Source: Diphasiastrum complanatum (Eukaryota > Streptophyta > Lycopodiopsida > Lycopodiales > Lycopodiaceae). Taken from it: 64,000 nt of DNA. Positions 37,198 through 49,719 of the stretch are shown here, in pieces (the first letter of the stretch is position 1; each line of letters opens with the position of its first letter). The notes beneath the pieces were generated by a model. It saw nothing but the letters and a program-made list of their open reading frames with translations. It made no database searches and was not told the DNA's origin. The stretch spans positions 13,888,144-13,952,143 of the forward strand of contig CM055114.1 in assembly GCA_029204225.1 (NCBI GenBank), in the 5' to 3' direction. The position numbers were made by a program, and so were the translations under genes.

Positions 37198-38032
37198 TGT
37201 GAAATTTCAAAGAAATAAAGACCAAGAATGGATCTGGATCAGATCTTCAAGAGGTGTTGGAAGCTAGATTACTTGATCTACTAATCAATCAATGATTAGA
37301 TCTAGAATTAGATCAATTTTCCATCAAAAATCTAGCAAGAACAACAAGCAAATGATTAAACTTGAGACCTACCACCTTCAGACGTGTGAAGAACAGTACT
37401 TGTATGGACTTACAGCAGAGAGTGAAGTACACAAGTGTTAGAAAACAATAGAACCATAAAATCACAACACAAATATGAGAATACTCAAGATATGCCTCCT
37501 AAACCAAGATCTTGCTTTATTGATTTCTCAAAGTGGATCCATCATGGATTAAATACAAAAATCATCATACTCTCTCTCTAAGCCACTTCCAGCATGTGTG
37601 AGACAGGTCATAGTGCTTATACATATCCACTTTGGCTAAGATTCCATTAATTTTTCACATCATCATTGGTGGCTAGTGTTCAAACCTTCTAGATTCCTAC
37701 AAATTAGGAGATAGGTCCTACAATCTAGGGGATTTGACATTTGACTTGTGTGAAAACTATATACAATGGATCTGAACTTTTAACATGATATTTCACATGT
37801 GGGAGACCACTCCTACCCATGTGATATAGCATTTTCTACCACTAGAATGGTGCCAAGTGGTCAATTTAGCCACTAGTTTCCAAATTAAATGATATGCACA
37901 ACCTATATGATCTATCTAAATGACTTAGGCATAGATTTCACACATGATAATAGGCTCCACACATGTCTAATAGGTACAAGTCATTATGGTATTTACAAGA
38001 TTTAATCAAGTTAGCTTTTGCCAATTTTAACA
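37198..38032 (-). mobile_element. Copia LTR, minus strand
   Basis: On the - strand it starts TGTTAAAATTGGC at 38032 and ends CA at 37198, next to the primer-binding site; length is 835 bp. Its last 300 bp match 42893-43205 in the opposite orientation. Confidence 0.7.
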
Positions 38033-38107
38033 CTCCTCCTCAAAAGTAACTTGATACATTTAGGGTACATCTATTTACAACACTTAAGGCTTATCGTTGC
38101 AGGTTCC

Positions 38108-38486
38108 ATTAGAGGAACTTTGAGCTCCAAAAAGACCCTTTAAGAATTCGTGCAAGATGTAGTTTATATTATTAAAATATTATAACACTAATACTTTTGA
38201 CTTGCCATAACTTTTTAATTGTAGCTCAAAAGTATGTCATCTAACATATCATTGAGAAGCCCTTATTTGAGCGATTTCCAATGCACCAGACTCCGCTAAA
38301 TTCAAACTTACCACTAAAAAGTTATGCCATTTTTAGTGTGGACTCAAAATGTGGACTCAAAAAGTTACGTTACGTAGATTTCAAATTTGAGTGTTTTGAT
38401 TGATCCATGTGTAAGAAAAAATTGAGAAAAATATAAAAAGAATCTTTACAAAGGGTCTTTTTGGAGCTCAAAGTTCCTCCTATAAT
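38108..38486. repeat. MITE-like fold-back element
   Basis: Terminal inverted repeats of about 36 bp: 38108-38143 (contains AGGAACTTTGAGCTCCAAAA) and 38446-38486 (contains its complement GGAGCTCAAAGTTCCT). The interior is AT-rich and non-coding. Total length is about 380 bp. Confidence 0.65.
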
Positions 38487-38649
38487 GATAGGTGAGAAGA
38501 TCAGCCAATGAGTTTGATGAAGATCTCTAAATCACCATATCCATGATAGTGCCTCTTTGATGTTGACTTCTTTGATGAACTTGAGAGCTTTGCAGCACTT
38601 GATCACTTTTTCCATTGATTTGTTCCATCCTTGAAACATATGGTTGATC

Positions 38650-40053
38650 TAAAAGCTCCTCCTCCTTAAAAATAGCTGAAACTCCATGAGAAAATAAGGA
38701 GTCCTTCTTGAATCATAAGGATCACAAAGATCCAACATCGTGTTACCAAGATCTCGAGAATTAGGCTCATCAACATTGGCAAGACTATGCATGTTATAAT
38801 AACCAAGAGTTTGCATCACATCTTCATGCTTGATTTCCATGCTAATCTCAGATCTAATGAGGCTAAATACTTCATTATGGAGATGTGTCCTTAGAGGATA
38901 ATTCACTTACTCTCATAAAGAGTTTACATTTTGCCTCAATACATGAAAAAAGACAAATTTTCACACTATGAGTGAACAAATCGCTCTTGCTCTTGCAAGA
39001 CTGAAGAGCATACATTTGATGAAATAACCATTTGCTTTCTAATTGATCTAAAATCAATTTCAAATCATTAAGAACATCAACTATGTTCTCAAGAGAGACA
39101 CCATACTCAACTAGTATTGCTTTACTCTAGCTTTGAGTTGCAAAAGTCTCACTAAAGCAAATTGATTCACCAAATGACATAAGAGAAGCAAGCATGAGAT
39201 GTATACCACTTGAAATGTGCTCCTCTTTCTTTTGAAATGTGAACCACATGAGTTCAACCATGTCTCTTGATATTATTCTTGGAATCATGACTTGATAAAG
39301 ACTCTCCTCCTCAATCCTTGGCACACTTGAACCTTGAGATGACTCCTCAAGATCAACTTCTTGGTGCTCCTCCTTGATGGAAATCCGGGACCTCCATGTC
39401 TCAAAATGATCACAACAAACATGATCATATAATGTGAACTTCATATGATCATCAACATTACTTATGCTAGAATCATAAGTCCAAAAATCACCATAGCTTG
39501 GCATGATTTTTCTAATAATGAAATCAAAAAGTATTTCCATCTCAACAAGGCTAACTACTTGCTTATGAATTTTTATAATAATGAAATCAAAAAGCATTTC
39601 CATCTCAATAAGTCTAACTACTTGCTTATGGATATAAGTGTCCACTTTGGATGCTTCACTTATTCTCATAAGAAGTTTACAACTTTACTTTAAAATTGAA
39701 AATTTACAATTTTCAATATTGTGAATGAACACATAATTCATGATCTTATTCAAACCAAAAGCAAATACATCATAAAGACATTTCCATTTCCTTGTCTTTA
39801 TACTCAATGTAAGTTTACAAGGAAAACATGCTTTGCTATCTATTAAGGCATCACACTTAACTAGTATTGCCTTAATCCACATTTGAGATACAAAAATCTC
39901 TTTTCTCATTGCACGATCCTTGTAATAGTGTCCATATCCACACTCACGGCAGCAGAGCGTGTAGATTTCTTTGTTTGGACATTCAACAATCCTATGTCCT
40001 TCTCCGCATCCATAGCATTGCTTAGATCCACTCATATTTGTTCCTTGCTTCAT
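38650..40053 (-). other. Repetitive coding-like region with a zinc knuckle
   Basis: On the - strand a zinc knuckle CYGCGEGHRIVEC opens the frame 40053-39685. The following frames (39669-39127, 39063-38649) show internal repetition. A 69-bp tandem pair near 39510-39640 encodes IHKQVVRLIEMEMLFDFI twice. A larger repeat makes 38906-39160 resemble 39658-39910. I do not recognise the protein; it may be a decayed gag or a captured sequence inside a copia element. Confidence 0.35.
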
Positions 40054-40089
40054 CTACACATGTAGGTTCATCAGAAGAGGTTATGAAAG

Positions 40090-40690
40090 CCAAAGTTATG
40101 TAGGTCCATCATCATCACCATCTAAAATAGGATCCTTTACATCAACATCAAGAATGTTAGATCCATCCACATCACCATCAATAATGCTTGAAGATACTTT
40201 TGGAATGTTCCCCTCTTAAAAAATGACATCTCTATCAATAATCACCTTATTAGTAGAAGGAATGTAAACCTTGTAGGCTTTACTCACCTCACTATATCCA
40301 GCAAATATACCTTTCCTTGAAGATGGATACACCTTGGTCCTATCATCAAGAGTTATATTGACATATCATGTGCATCCAAAAGCTCTAAGAAAGTTGACAC
40401 TCGGCCTCCTCGAATAGCATCTCAAAAGATGTCCTTCCATCCAAAATAGCACTCGGCCACCTATTGCACAAGAAATTAGCACACAACAAAGCTTGATCCC
40501 AAAATGGCTTATCAAGGCTAGCACTTAACCTCATGGCTTTAGCACTTTCATATAAAGTCCTATTCTTCCTCTCGGCCACTGCATTTTGTTGTGGGGTCCT
40601 TGGTGTTGTATACTCCCTCTTAATCCCATGCGCATCACAAAAAGTCTTAAACTTGGTAGATATGTACTCTCCACCATTGTAACTCCTTAA
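40090..40690 (-). mobile_element. Copia integrase fragment
   Basis: Read on the - strand from 40690: YNGGEYISTKFKTFCDAHGI, then TPQQNAVAERKNRTLYE and the integrase C-terminal part ending in the linker near 40120. Core integrase residues are visible but the start is replaced by a junction to RNase H sequence. Confidence 0.75.
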
Positions 40691-41790
40691 GCACTTGATT
40701 CGCAAGAGGATTGAGCTACCAAGATTTGCTTTTTGCATATCCAGCTGATTGCAGCTCTGCACGCTATCGTACATCCTCCAGTAATGGACTTGTTGTCATC
40801 TTTGCAGCTCGCCCAGCTCGCATCACTGTAGTGATGCAGCTCAAATTCTTTCTCTTCGTTTCTAACTCTGTAGGTTAATCCAACATTTTGGGTACCCTTC
40901 AGATACTGTAGGATTTGTTTGGCCATTTTCCAATGTGCTAAACCAGGATTGGAACAAAATTGGCTAAATGCGTAAACAAAGAAGGCCAGATTGGGTCTGG
41001 TACAAATTGTTAAGTACATCAGACTACCGATTAAGTTCTGTCAGGGTATACCTGCCATCTTCTGTTCTTCCTCTTCTGTTTTTGGGCAGTCATGTTTCAT
41101 GAGCTTGGCTCCAACAATCATTGGTGTGGCTTTCTCTTCACAGTCCATCATGTGGTACTACTTCAGCACTCTTCTGGCGTATTCTGACTGACTCAAGTGC
41201 ATTTCGCCATTTGTTCGATCTCTTCTGATCTCCAACCTTAGGCATTTTGTTGCTTCTCCAAGATCTATGATTTCGTAGTTTTCAGAAATCTGACTCTTCG
41301 TGTCTTTGATCAACATCAAGAAATTTTCTATCATCAACGAATCATCCATGAAAATGGTCAGTATCACAAAATCCTTTTCTACTCTTTTGATGTAGACATT
41401 ATAGTCTAGTTGAGTAGGATTGAAGTCTAGAGAGTTCAGAAGAGCGTCAAGCTTTTTGTACCAGGCTCGTGATGCCTATTTTAGACCGTAGATGCATCTT
41501 TGCAATTGACAGACATATTGTCTGCTTTCGGGGTCTTCATAGCCTTCAGGTTGCTTCATGCAAATTTCCTCCTCTAGATCTCCGTAGAGAAAGGCTGTTT
41601 TCACGTCAATCTGGTGAATTTCCAGATTGTACTGTGTGGCGTATGCAAGGAGCAGCCTTATGCTTGTCATCTTGACCATGGGCGAATATGTGTCGAAATA
41701 GTCGACACCATATCTCTGCGTGTAGCCCTTCGCGACAAGCCTTGCTTTGTAGCGGCCAATGGTGCCATTTGATCTCATTGATTTGCAAGT
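40690..41790 (-). mobile_element. Copia reverse transcriptase and RNase H
   Basis: Read on the - strand from 41790: ARLVAKGYTQRYGVDYFDTY, IDVKTAFLYGDLEEEI, the catalytic region as TIFMDDSLMI (copia usually YVDD), then IGSLMYLTICTRPN and the RNase H words YSDASWASC and AQSSCESSA. A few stops interrupt it. It is followed on the same strand by integrase of another element, the reverse of normal copia order. Confidence 0.8.
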
Positions 41791-41849
41791 GAGTGCTACA
41801 AGAAGAAGAGAGATCAAGGAGACAAGAAAGGTAATCTTTCTCATGATGA

Positions 41850-42890
41850 AGATGGTTTGGATGTTCAAAATTCAAATGATGATATTTTTGTGATGTCTTC
41901 ATGTATGCTTGCTACTAATGGAGATCTAGATCCATGGTGGATTGATAGTGGTGGCTCACACATGACTTTTCACAAAGAGAACTTCACTTTTTTGTTGGCA
42001 TATGGAGATGACAAGAGGGTGATCTACACGACCAATGATGGTGAGTGTGCAATCAAAGGGATTGGCACAATTCCTATTTCTCTCTCTACAAATAGGAATG
42101 ATCATTTGAAGGATGTCTTGTTCATACCTTCCATTACCAAGAATTTACTTGGTGTGAGTCAATTGCTAAGTAAAGGTTTCAAAGTTGAGTTTGAAGGAGA
42201 TGCTTGCATGATCAAAAGGAAGGACATCTTGATTGCAAAAGGTAAAAGACAAGGGAAGTTGTTCAAACTAGATGCTTATTGCTAACCAGGTTGGATTTGT
42301 GGCAAGTGATCAAATACCTATTTAAGAGGTTTGGCATAAAAGGATGGGACACCTCAACTTCAAGTCATTGGAGGTAATGGCTAAGGAGCAAGTTGTGATT
42401 AGTCTTCCAAAATCCTTAAGTAGCATCAATCATGTCTGTGAGTCTTGTGCTTTGTCAAAGTCACATAGACTATCTTATCCTAGATCTACAAAGCCTTTTC
42501 AAGTTGTACATTCAGATATTCATGGAATTACTACAATTAGCACTAGTGGAGCTAAGATGTATGTCATTGATGATTTTAGTAGATTTTGTTGGATCTATGT
42601 ACTAAAGAGCAAAGACAAAGCATATGATGTATTTGTTAAGTTCAAGAATTCAAGGGAGAACCAATTTTCCACGGTTGAGTATGTCACAGCCTCGAAAGTG
42701 GCGAATGAGGTAGTGTGGCTACAAATGATGTTGGAGGTAATCGGGATACCACAAGACGGGACAAGCACGATGATGATGGACTCTCAGAGTGCCATCTATC
42801 TTTCCCAGGATCCTGTCTTCCATTCAAAGACGAAGCACATTCCTCTGAAGTACCATCATATTTGAGATTTGATTTCGAAAGGAGAGCTCC
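41850..42890 (+). mobile_element. Internally deleted copia element (protease to RNase H)
   Basis: The frame 41857-42285 holds protease (WWIDSGGSHMTFHK). The frame 42344-42865 holds the pre-integrase zinc region and integrase start (MGHLNFKSLEVMA, VVHSDIHGIT). It then passes in frame into RNase H (VEYVTASKVANEVVWLQMM, KTKHIPLKYHH). The join at about 42665 removes the rest of integrase and all of reverse transcriptase. It runs into LTR sequence near 42893. Confidence 0.75.
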
Positions 42891-42892
42891 AG

Positions 42893-43205
42893 GTCCTGAT
42901 TTAGGAGGCATATCTTGAGTATTCTCATATTTGTGTTGTGATTTTATGGTTCTATTGTTTCTTGACACTTGTGTACTTAACTCTTTGTTGTAAGTCCATA
43001 CAAGTACTGTTCTTCACACGTGTGAAGGTGGTAGGTCTCAAGTTTAATCATTTGCTTGTTGTTCTTGCTAGATTTTTGATGGGAAATTGATCTAATTCTA
43101 GATCTAATCATTGGTTGATTAGTAGATCAAGTAATCTAGCTTCCAACACCTCTTGAGGATCTGATCTAGATCCATTCTTGGTCTTTATTTCTCTGAAATT
43201 TCAAA
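42893..43205 (+). mobile_element. Copia LTR 3' part and primer-binding site
   Basis: It matches the - strand LTR at 37198-37505 in inverted orientation and is followed by TGGTATCAGAGCCAAGT at 43206. The left part of the LTR is missing. The leader after it matches 37197-37025. Confidence 0.7.
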
Positions 43206-44760
43206 TGGTATCAGAGCCAAGTACAAGAGATTAAAGCATTGATCTAAACAACACCCAGATTGGCAAGTTTTTTTTTGAGAAAACTCACTAATCTTGAGTG
43301 GGGGAGTTTTAAGAGTTAGTTAGCCTTGATATTTGTGCATCAAACTTGGTTGTGGGCTGCAAGGGTAGTGTTCACACGTGTGAGGCCATACAATACCAGT
43401 TTTGGAGCTATATTTTTCAATTTGATGCTCTATCTTACTCATACACCCAAACTAGCAAGTTTTTGGAAACTAGCTAATCTTGAGGTAGCGAGTTTGAATG
43501 GATAGATAGAATCATTATATTTGTACCAAATATTGTTGTGGGATTTAGGTGTACTTACCACACATGTGAGGCCATACCGAACCTATTCTGAGCAATAAAA
43601 TTCAGTTTTGGTGCATTTAATGCCTCATACACCCAAAACTAGGGCATTTTTCAAGCTTTCTAATGCATTGTTTCTGTTCCTTTGATTTGTTCTTGGTATA
43701 GATCAATCATATAGATGATTTCAAGCTTTATTACAGTACATTAAATCTGATTCTAAGATGCTTTGGGTGTGCATTAAAGTTGAGAGTGAGAGATTGCCAA
43801 AAACCGAAGATTAAGGAGTGATTTGCAAGGGGAGAGATTGAAATCCATTGTACCTTCTTTCTAGATGTGTTCAAGAGTGAAAGGGCTGATACTAGAAGCA
43901 TCTAAGTGCTATAAGTCCTCCAAGTGAAATATTAAGTGAATTTCTAGAGCACAAACACTCATAAAGGCAAAATCCACCAATACAAGTGATAAGCATTGTT
44001 AGAGAGTTCTAGAAGTGATTTTTGAGATCTAAGTCACATTGTTCCACTATACTCAAAGAGTTGAGTTTTGTTTGGCTTAAAAGAGAGTCATAGAGGTGTG
44101 TGAGTGACATGTGTAGTGTTTGATTAAAAATCCTAAGAGTTCCTTCCTTTGTGGAGGGCAAGATCTAGTAACTCATTTCTTGACTTTGGTGGAAAAATTG
44201 TCTTCTTCATTGTGATCAAATCTTGCTAAGTGCCATTAGCTCTTTGTAAGCACATATATTAGTGAGAGAGAAGTATCACATTTCTGAAAATTTGAATTTC
44301 ATTCCAACTCTGAACAGGTAGAGTCATTGGTACTTGGTGGAGTCCAATAGGGATGGATGAATTCAATTTTTGAGCAAAATTTGACATTGTATTTATGAAA
44401 CTCAAATAAGTTCTAATTCAACTTTCTTTGTGAGAGGGTGAGGGTGTTGTGATCCCATTGGGAGGAGTCCATATTTGAGTGTTCATGCATGGTTGGGATC
44501 TTTGTTGTGAAAATATTGTAGAGATTCAAGTTTTGGGGTTTGTCCAAACTTGAGGTAGACTAGTCTAGTAACTTTCCAATCAGAGTCAAGTTACTTTTTT
44601 TCTTCATAGTGATGTGTAGGTCTAGAACCTATCAAAAAGCATTTGAGCTTTGAGTTCTCAATCATTTGTTACTTGATTCCAAGTGATCAATAGTTTACAT
44701 TTGATTAGTTTTGAACCTCTAAAAACATTCATCTAGTAAGCCCAAATCAATTCTCTAGGC
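43206..44760 (+). mobile_element. Long copia leader with degenerate repeats
   Basis: About 1.5 kb lies between the primer-binding site and the gag start. A unit with GGCAAGTTTTT then CTAATCTTGAG recurs near 43250-43330 and 43440-43500. Bases 44512-44660 are repeated at 48490-48660 beyond the coding region (GATTCAAGTTTTGGGGTTTG in both). No coding frame was found. Confidence 0.55.
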
Positions 44761-47700
44761 ATGACTTCAATGGGATCTTATCTATTAGAACAAAGTGAGA
44801 GACTCACTTCTACAAATTATGGTACATGGAAAGTGAGGATAGAATCCATTCTTGTGCTTCAAGATCTAATAGATATAGTGAATGGGAATGAGGAGGAGCC
44901 TACTAATCCTCAAGAAATTCTCAAATTCAAGAAAAGAGCACGTGTTGCTCTTCATGTTTTAAAGCTAAATGTCTCTAATGAATTTCTAAGAGAGATTAGC
45001 TCTTGTGTCAATGCTCAAGAAGCATGGAGTACTCTTCAATCCATCTATGAGTCTAAAAACACTTCAAGAGTCCTTACTCTAAGAAATATGATTTCTCAAA
45101 GTTTTCAAAGAAAGGATAAAAGTGCTTCATCCTATGTTTCTAGAGTCAAGGATCTCCATAAAAGTCTTTGTTGCATAGATGATTCTATCAAATCCAAAGA
45201 AATTGTTCAAGTTATTTTAAATGGATTACATGAGGATTTTGATACCATTGTTCAATCTTATGAAATTAAAGAGAACTTACCCTCTTTAGAAGCCTTACAA
45301 GGAGTCTTGATAGCCGAGGAGTATAGGCATCAAACTCGAGTGGCAAGATTTGAGAGATTGTCTCTCAAGGATGGAGGAAGTGATCAAGCACTCTTCACCA
45401 AATCCAAGGAGAAGAGAAAAGACAAGAAGAATGGCAAGAGATCCAAGGACAACACAAAAGCAATGGAGAAGACATCCAAGGAGGAACCAAGCTCATCCAA
45501 TGTGAAGAAGAACAAGTGCAAGGTTACTTGTTTCTCATGTGGCAAGAAGGGGCATTTTGCCTCCCAATGCTACAAAAGGAAAAAGCAAGCCAACATCACT
45601 TGTGAAGATGAATCTCCTTGTGACAAAGAAGATTCACTTATGATGTCTAACCTTTCATCTTCCTCTTTCAATCATTCTAATGTATGGTGGCTAGATAGTG
45701 GTGCCTCATCCCACATGAGTAGTGATAAAAACTCTTTTTGTAATCTTGTACCATACAAAGGATCTAGAAGTTGTATCTATACAACAAATGATGAGGAATG
45801 CATGATAGAAGGTATAGAAAGCATATCTCTAGATAAGCTTGATCTCAATGATGTGCTCTATGTTCCTAGTTTGACTAAAAATCTAATAAGTGTAGGCCAA
45901 CTCAATGATGATGGTCTACAAGTAGATTTTAAGGATGGTACTTGCTTGATCACAAAAGATGATGACATAATAGCATCATTTTCTCATTTTGGAAGGTTAT
46001 TCAAGCTTGATGGAAATGGAAATGCTAATCTTTGCTCGGATAGTGCTACAAGGAAAGCTTTCAAATGAAGATCTATGGCATAGGAGGTTGGGCACATCCC
46101 AACTCCAAGGCCATGCAATCTATGTGCAGGTTGGAGCTAGCTCATGGTTTGCCTAAGTCCATGATCAAGGAGTCAAGTCCTTGGGATGCATGTGCATTGG
46201 CCAAATCACATGCAAGGCCACATCAAAGATCAACCATCAAGTCCAAAGCACCTTTGGAACTCATCCATAGTGACATCCATTTCTCATCCACCAAGAGCAA
46301 GGGTGGAGCTACATGTTTTATAACATTTATTGATGATTACTCATGTTTTTGTTGGGTTTGCCTCTTATCTTCTAAAATACTTGCATATGAAACTTTTGCG
46401 AAGTTCAAAGCTTTTGTTGAGAATCAACTATCTTGTAAAATTAAAGCTTTGAGAAGTGATAATGGAGGTGAATACATCTCCACAAAGTTCATAAACTTTT
46501 GTAATGATTTTGGCATTAGAAGAGATTTCACTTGTTCCTACTCTCCTCAATCTAATGGAGTGGCCGAAAGAAAAAATAGAACTCTATGTGAATGTGCAAA
46601 GGCACTTAGACTAGGAGCCTCTCTTTCTAAAGATTTTTGGGGAGAAGCAATAGGATGTGCTAACTATCTTTGCAATTTTTTGCCAAATCATGCTATAGAA
46701 GATATTTCACCTTATGAAAAGTTGTATGGAAGGAAACCCGAGCTCAATCATCTTAGAACATTTGAAGACTTTTTGGGGCCAAGATCACAAGAGAAGCCGA
46801 GTCTACCAATGACTCCAAGAAGATCAACCCGAGAGAGATCCGAGCCTAGAAGACTCACCTACTTGAAAAAAGACAAACAAGTGGAGGATTCAAGTTCTCT
46901 ACATGCTTTTCACACTTCCATTGAAGAACCATCAAGTGTGGAGGAAGCTCTTCAATCAAAGGATTGGATCAAGGCTATGGAGGCCGAGTATGAAGCCTTG
47001 ATGCAAAATGAGACTTGGCAACTTGTAGATCCAGCTAATGACAAGCATGTCATTGGATGCAAGTGGGTCTATAGAATCAAGCTCAATAATGATGGATCAA
47101 TCACTAAGTTCAAAGCAAGGCTTTGTGCTAAAGGCTATGCGCAAATCAAAGGCATAGATTATGAAGAAACCTTTGCTCTTGTAGCAAAGATGGTAACCAT
47201 TAGAATTCTCATTACTATTTGTTGCTTTTATGATTGGAAAATGCTTCAACTTGATGTTTCCAATGCTTTCTTAAATGGTTACTTAGAAGAAGAAATACAT
47301 ATGCATCAACCTCCGGGTTTTGTTGTGAATGGCAAAGGATCAAAAGTATGCTTACTTTTGAAAAGTCTTTATGGCTTGAAACAAGCTCCAAGGGCTTGGT
47401 ATGAGAGGTTGAACACTTATCTTCTTTCTATTGGTTTCAAGATTAGTTCATATGATCCATAATTATATCTTAAACATGTCGGTAATGATATAATCATGTT
47501 GCTTATTGATGTTGATGACATCCTATTATGTGGAAGCAACATGGATTTCCTTGTTGATACCAAGATCTCCTTAGGAAAGGAATTGAAAATGCAAGATTTT
47601 GGATTTTTACATCATGTACTTGGATTAGAGATTAAGATCTCTAATGACTTAGCTTTCATTTCTCAAGAAAGTTATGTAAGATTTATGCTTAAGAAGTTTA

Positions 47701-48467
47701 AAATGCAAGATTGTGAAAGCATAGATACTCCTATGGAGTCCAATGTTAAAGACACTAAAACTTGTGATGAAGAGTCCTTTGAGGACATCACACTTTTTAG
47801 AAGTCTAATAGGCTCTTTAATATGGCTCACTATCACTAGGGATGATCTTAGTTTTAGTGTGCATAAGCTTAGTCAAAGCATTCAAATTCCAAAGATCCAT
47901 GATTGGAAAAAGAGGAAGAGGATCTTGAGATATGTTGCATCTACTCAAGACTATGGACTTTGTTTTAAAAGACATGATTTAAGCCTTGTTGCCTTTTTAG
48001 ATTCGGATTTTGCAGGTGATAAGGTGGATAGAAAGTCCACAAGTGCTTATACAATATTTTTGGGAGGTAATCTTGTCTCTTGACAATCTAAGAAGCAAGA
48101 CACTATCTCCATATCCTCATGTGAAGCCGAGTACAAGGCTTTGACTATCACAACAAAGGAAGTCATTTGGATCAAAAGATTACTAGTGGAGCTCGGGATC
48201 ATTCAAGAGGAGGAAATACCTTGCATCAAATGTGATAGCACCTCGGCCCAATATCTTGCAAGTAATCCAATCATTCATGCAAGAAGTAAGCACATAGAGG
48301 TAGCACACCACTATGTAAGAGAAAAAGTTATGGATGGTGAGATTCTCCTTGAGCATGTATCAACTTTAAATTGTTATGCAGATTTACTCACCAAGCCTCT
48401 AGCTAAGAAGGACTTTGAAAGATATAGATCAAATCTTGGCTTGATCTCCAAGTCCTTAGTAATGTAA
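44761..48467 (+). mobile_element. Nearly full-length Ty1/copia gag-pol
   Basis: Gag starts at ATG 44761 (MTSMGSYLLEQSERL) and carries the zinc knuckle CFSCGKKGHFASQC. Protease has WWLDSGASSHM. Two small frameshifts fall at 46065-46095, before the HPNSKAM pre-integrase region. Integrase shows HSDIHF, SDNGGEYIS and NGVAERKNRT. Part of integrase after HLRTF is deleted near 46770. Reverse transcriptase runs to a TAA at 47460; the catalytic box reads LLIDVDDILLCG. RNase H is broken by TGA at 48081 where Trp is usual (VSWQSKKQ), and ends at 48467. This is the best preserved element in the window but it is not intact. Confidence 0.9.
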
Positions 48468-48489
48468 ATATTATTTTTATTCTAAGGAG

Positions 48490-49020
48490 TGTGAAAATAT
48501 TGTAAAATTAAAATAATATTAAACTTAGAGATTCAAGTTTTGGGGTTTGTCCAAACTTGAGTTAGAGTAGTCTAGTAACTGTCCAATTAGAGTCAAGTTA
48601 ATTTTTTTCTTCATAGTGATGTGTAGGTCTAGAACCTATCAAGAAGCATTTGAGGCTACTCTTGTAGGTCAAAGGATTCTCAAGTCTTATCCATCTCTCT
48701 TTTTGTCATCTAGTAGAGAGGTAGAGGCAATGTGGCATCTAGATTGTTCTCTCTCTCCACGAGTTCTAGAAGGCCTCTTGTATTATAAATAAGGTGGCTT
48801 TGTACCACAAGAAGACACTTCTTCAAGTAAAGCTTCCATTTGATCCATTTGAGGTGTAATGTAGTTAGATTGTGATGAATGCTCTTGCCTTCATGCTAAC
48901 TAGCTTGCCAATGTTTTCCATCTCATTGTTTTTGGAATAGAAGCTAGTTAAGTGTGAAATCATTCATTCTCTTGATCCTTTGTACTTGCAACTGGCTCAC
49001 ACGTGTGAAAAGTTCTCATT
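48490..49020 (+). mobile_element. Probable LTR after the copia gag-pol
   Basis: It begins GTGTGAAAATATTG after a weak purine tract AAGGAGTG. Its first 170 bp repeat 44512-44660, apart from a short AT-rich insertion. The sequence differs from the LTR end at 43205, so the flanks of this copia element are not a simple LTR pair. Confidence 0.45.
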
Positions 49021-49095
49021 TGTGAATCTCTAGATGTCTAATTTTTAAGCTTGGTGAAAGATTATTGACATAGATTGTTATCAAACCATTTCATG

Positions 49096-49520
49096 TCCAT
49101 TCCAAATCTCAAGAGTGAGATTCTTTGGGTCAAGATGGATTCCAAAAGGGGTGATTGGATCTGATCTTTGTGCGTTTGAATCAAGTACACATGTCAAGTT
49201 TATGTGATCTAGTGTAGATCATCTTTCTTTTGTGAAAATTAGTGGTTTAATTTGTTGTCAAATCAAATCAAATTCAATCCAAATCTCAAGAGTGAGATTA
49301 TTTGGGTCAAGAGTGAGTCCAAAAGAGGTGATTAAGTTTGATTTCCAAGTATTTGAAACAATACCCATCCTTTTTTCAAGAATATCAAAAGTCGAGTGAA
49401 CTAGTCAATAGAAAATGAAAATCTAGGTGTCAAATCTTTTCAAAATCCATTCCAGCTCTCAAAAGAAAGAGTCGTTGGTGTTTGTTGAGTCCAATAGGGG
49501 TGTTTGGATCTGATTTTTGT
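49096..49520. repeat. About 175-bp degenerate tandem repeat in a leader
   Basis: Three units begin near 49096, 49273 and 49446, each with CATTCCAAATCTCAAGAG-like sequence followed by a TCCAAAAGGGGTGATTGG-like word. One further relative is at 44296-44355 in the leader upstream. Confidence 0.6.
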
Positions 49521-49719
49521 GATTTGATAGAGCGCTTTTGTCTTAGTGATCAAATCAAAGCTTATAATCCAATTGACTAGGTTGAAAAGAGATATGATTC
49601 AAAATTTGTGGTCTAGATCTTGTGTAGATCCTTCTAGATTGTTGAATATGTTCAAATCTAGTTTCTTGGGAGTCACAAATTACATTTTGAAAAGTCATAT
49701 CACAAAGTTTTACTTCCTC

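Noticed and set aside
49096-49520. CRISPR-like array
   Set aside because: The repeats are long, degenerate and without spacers, in a plant retrotransposon leader.
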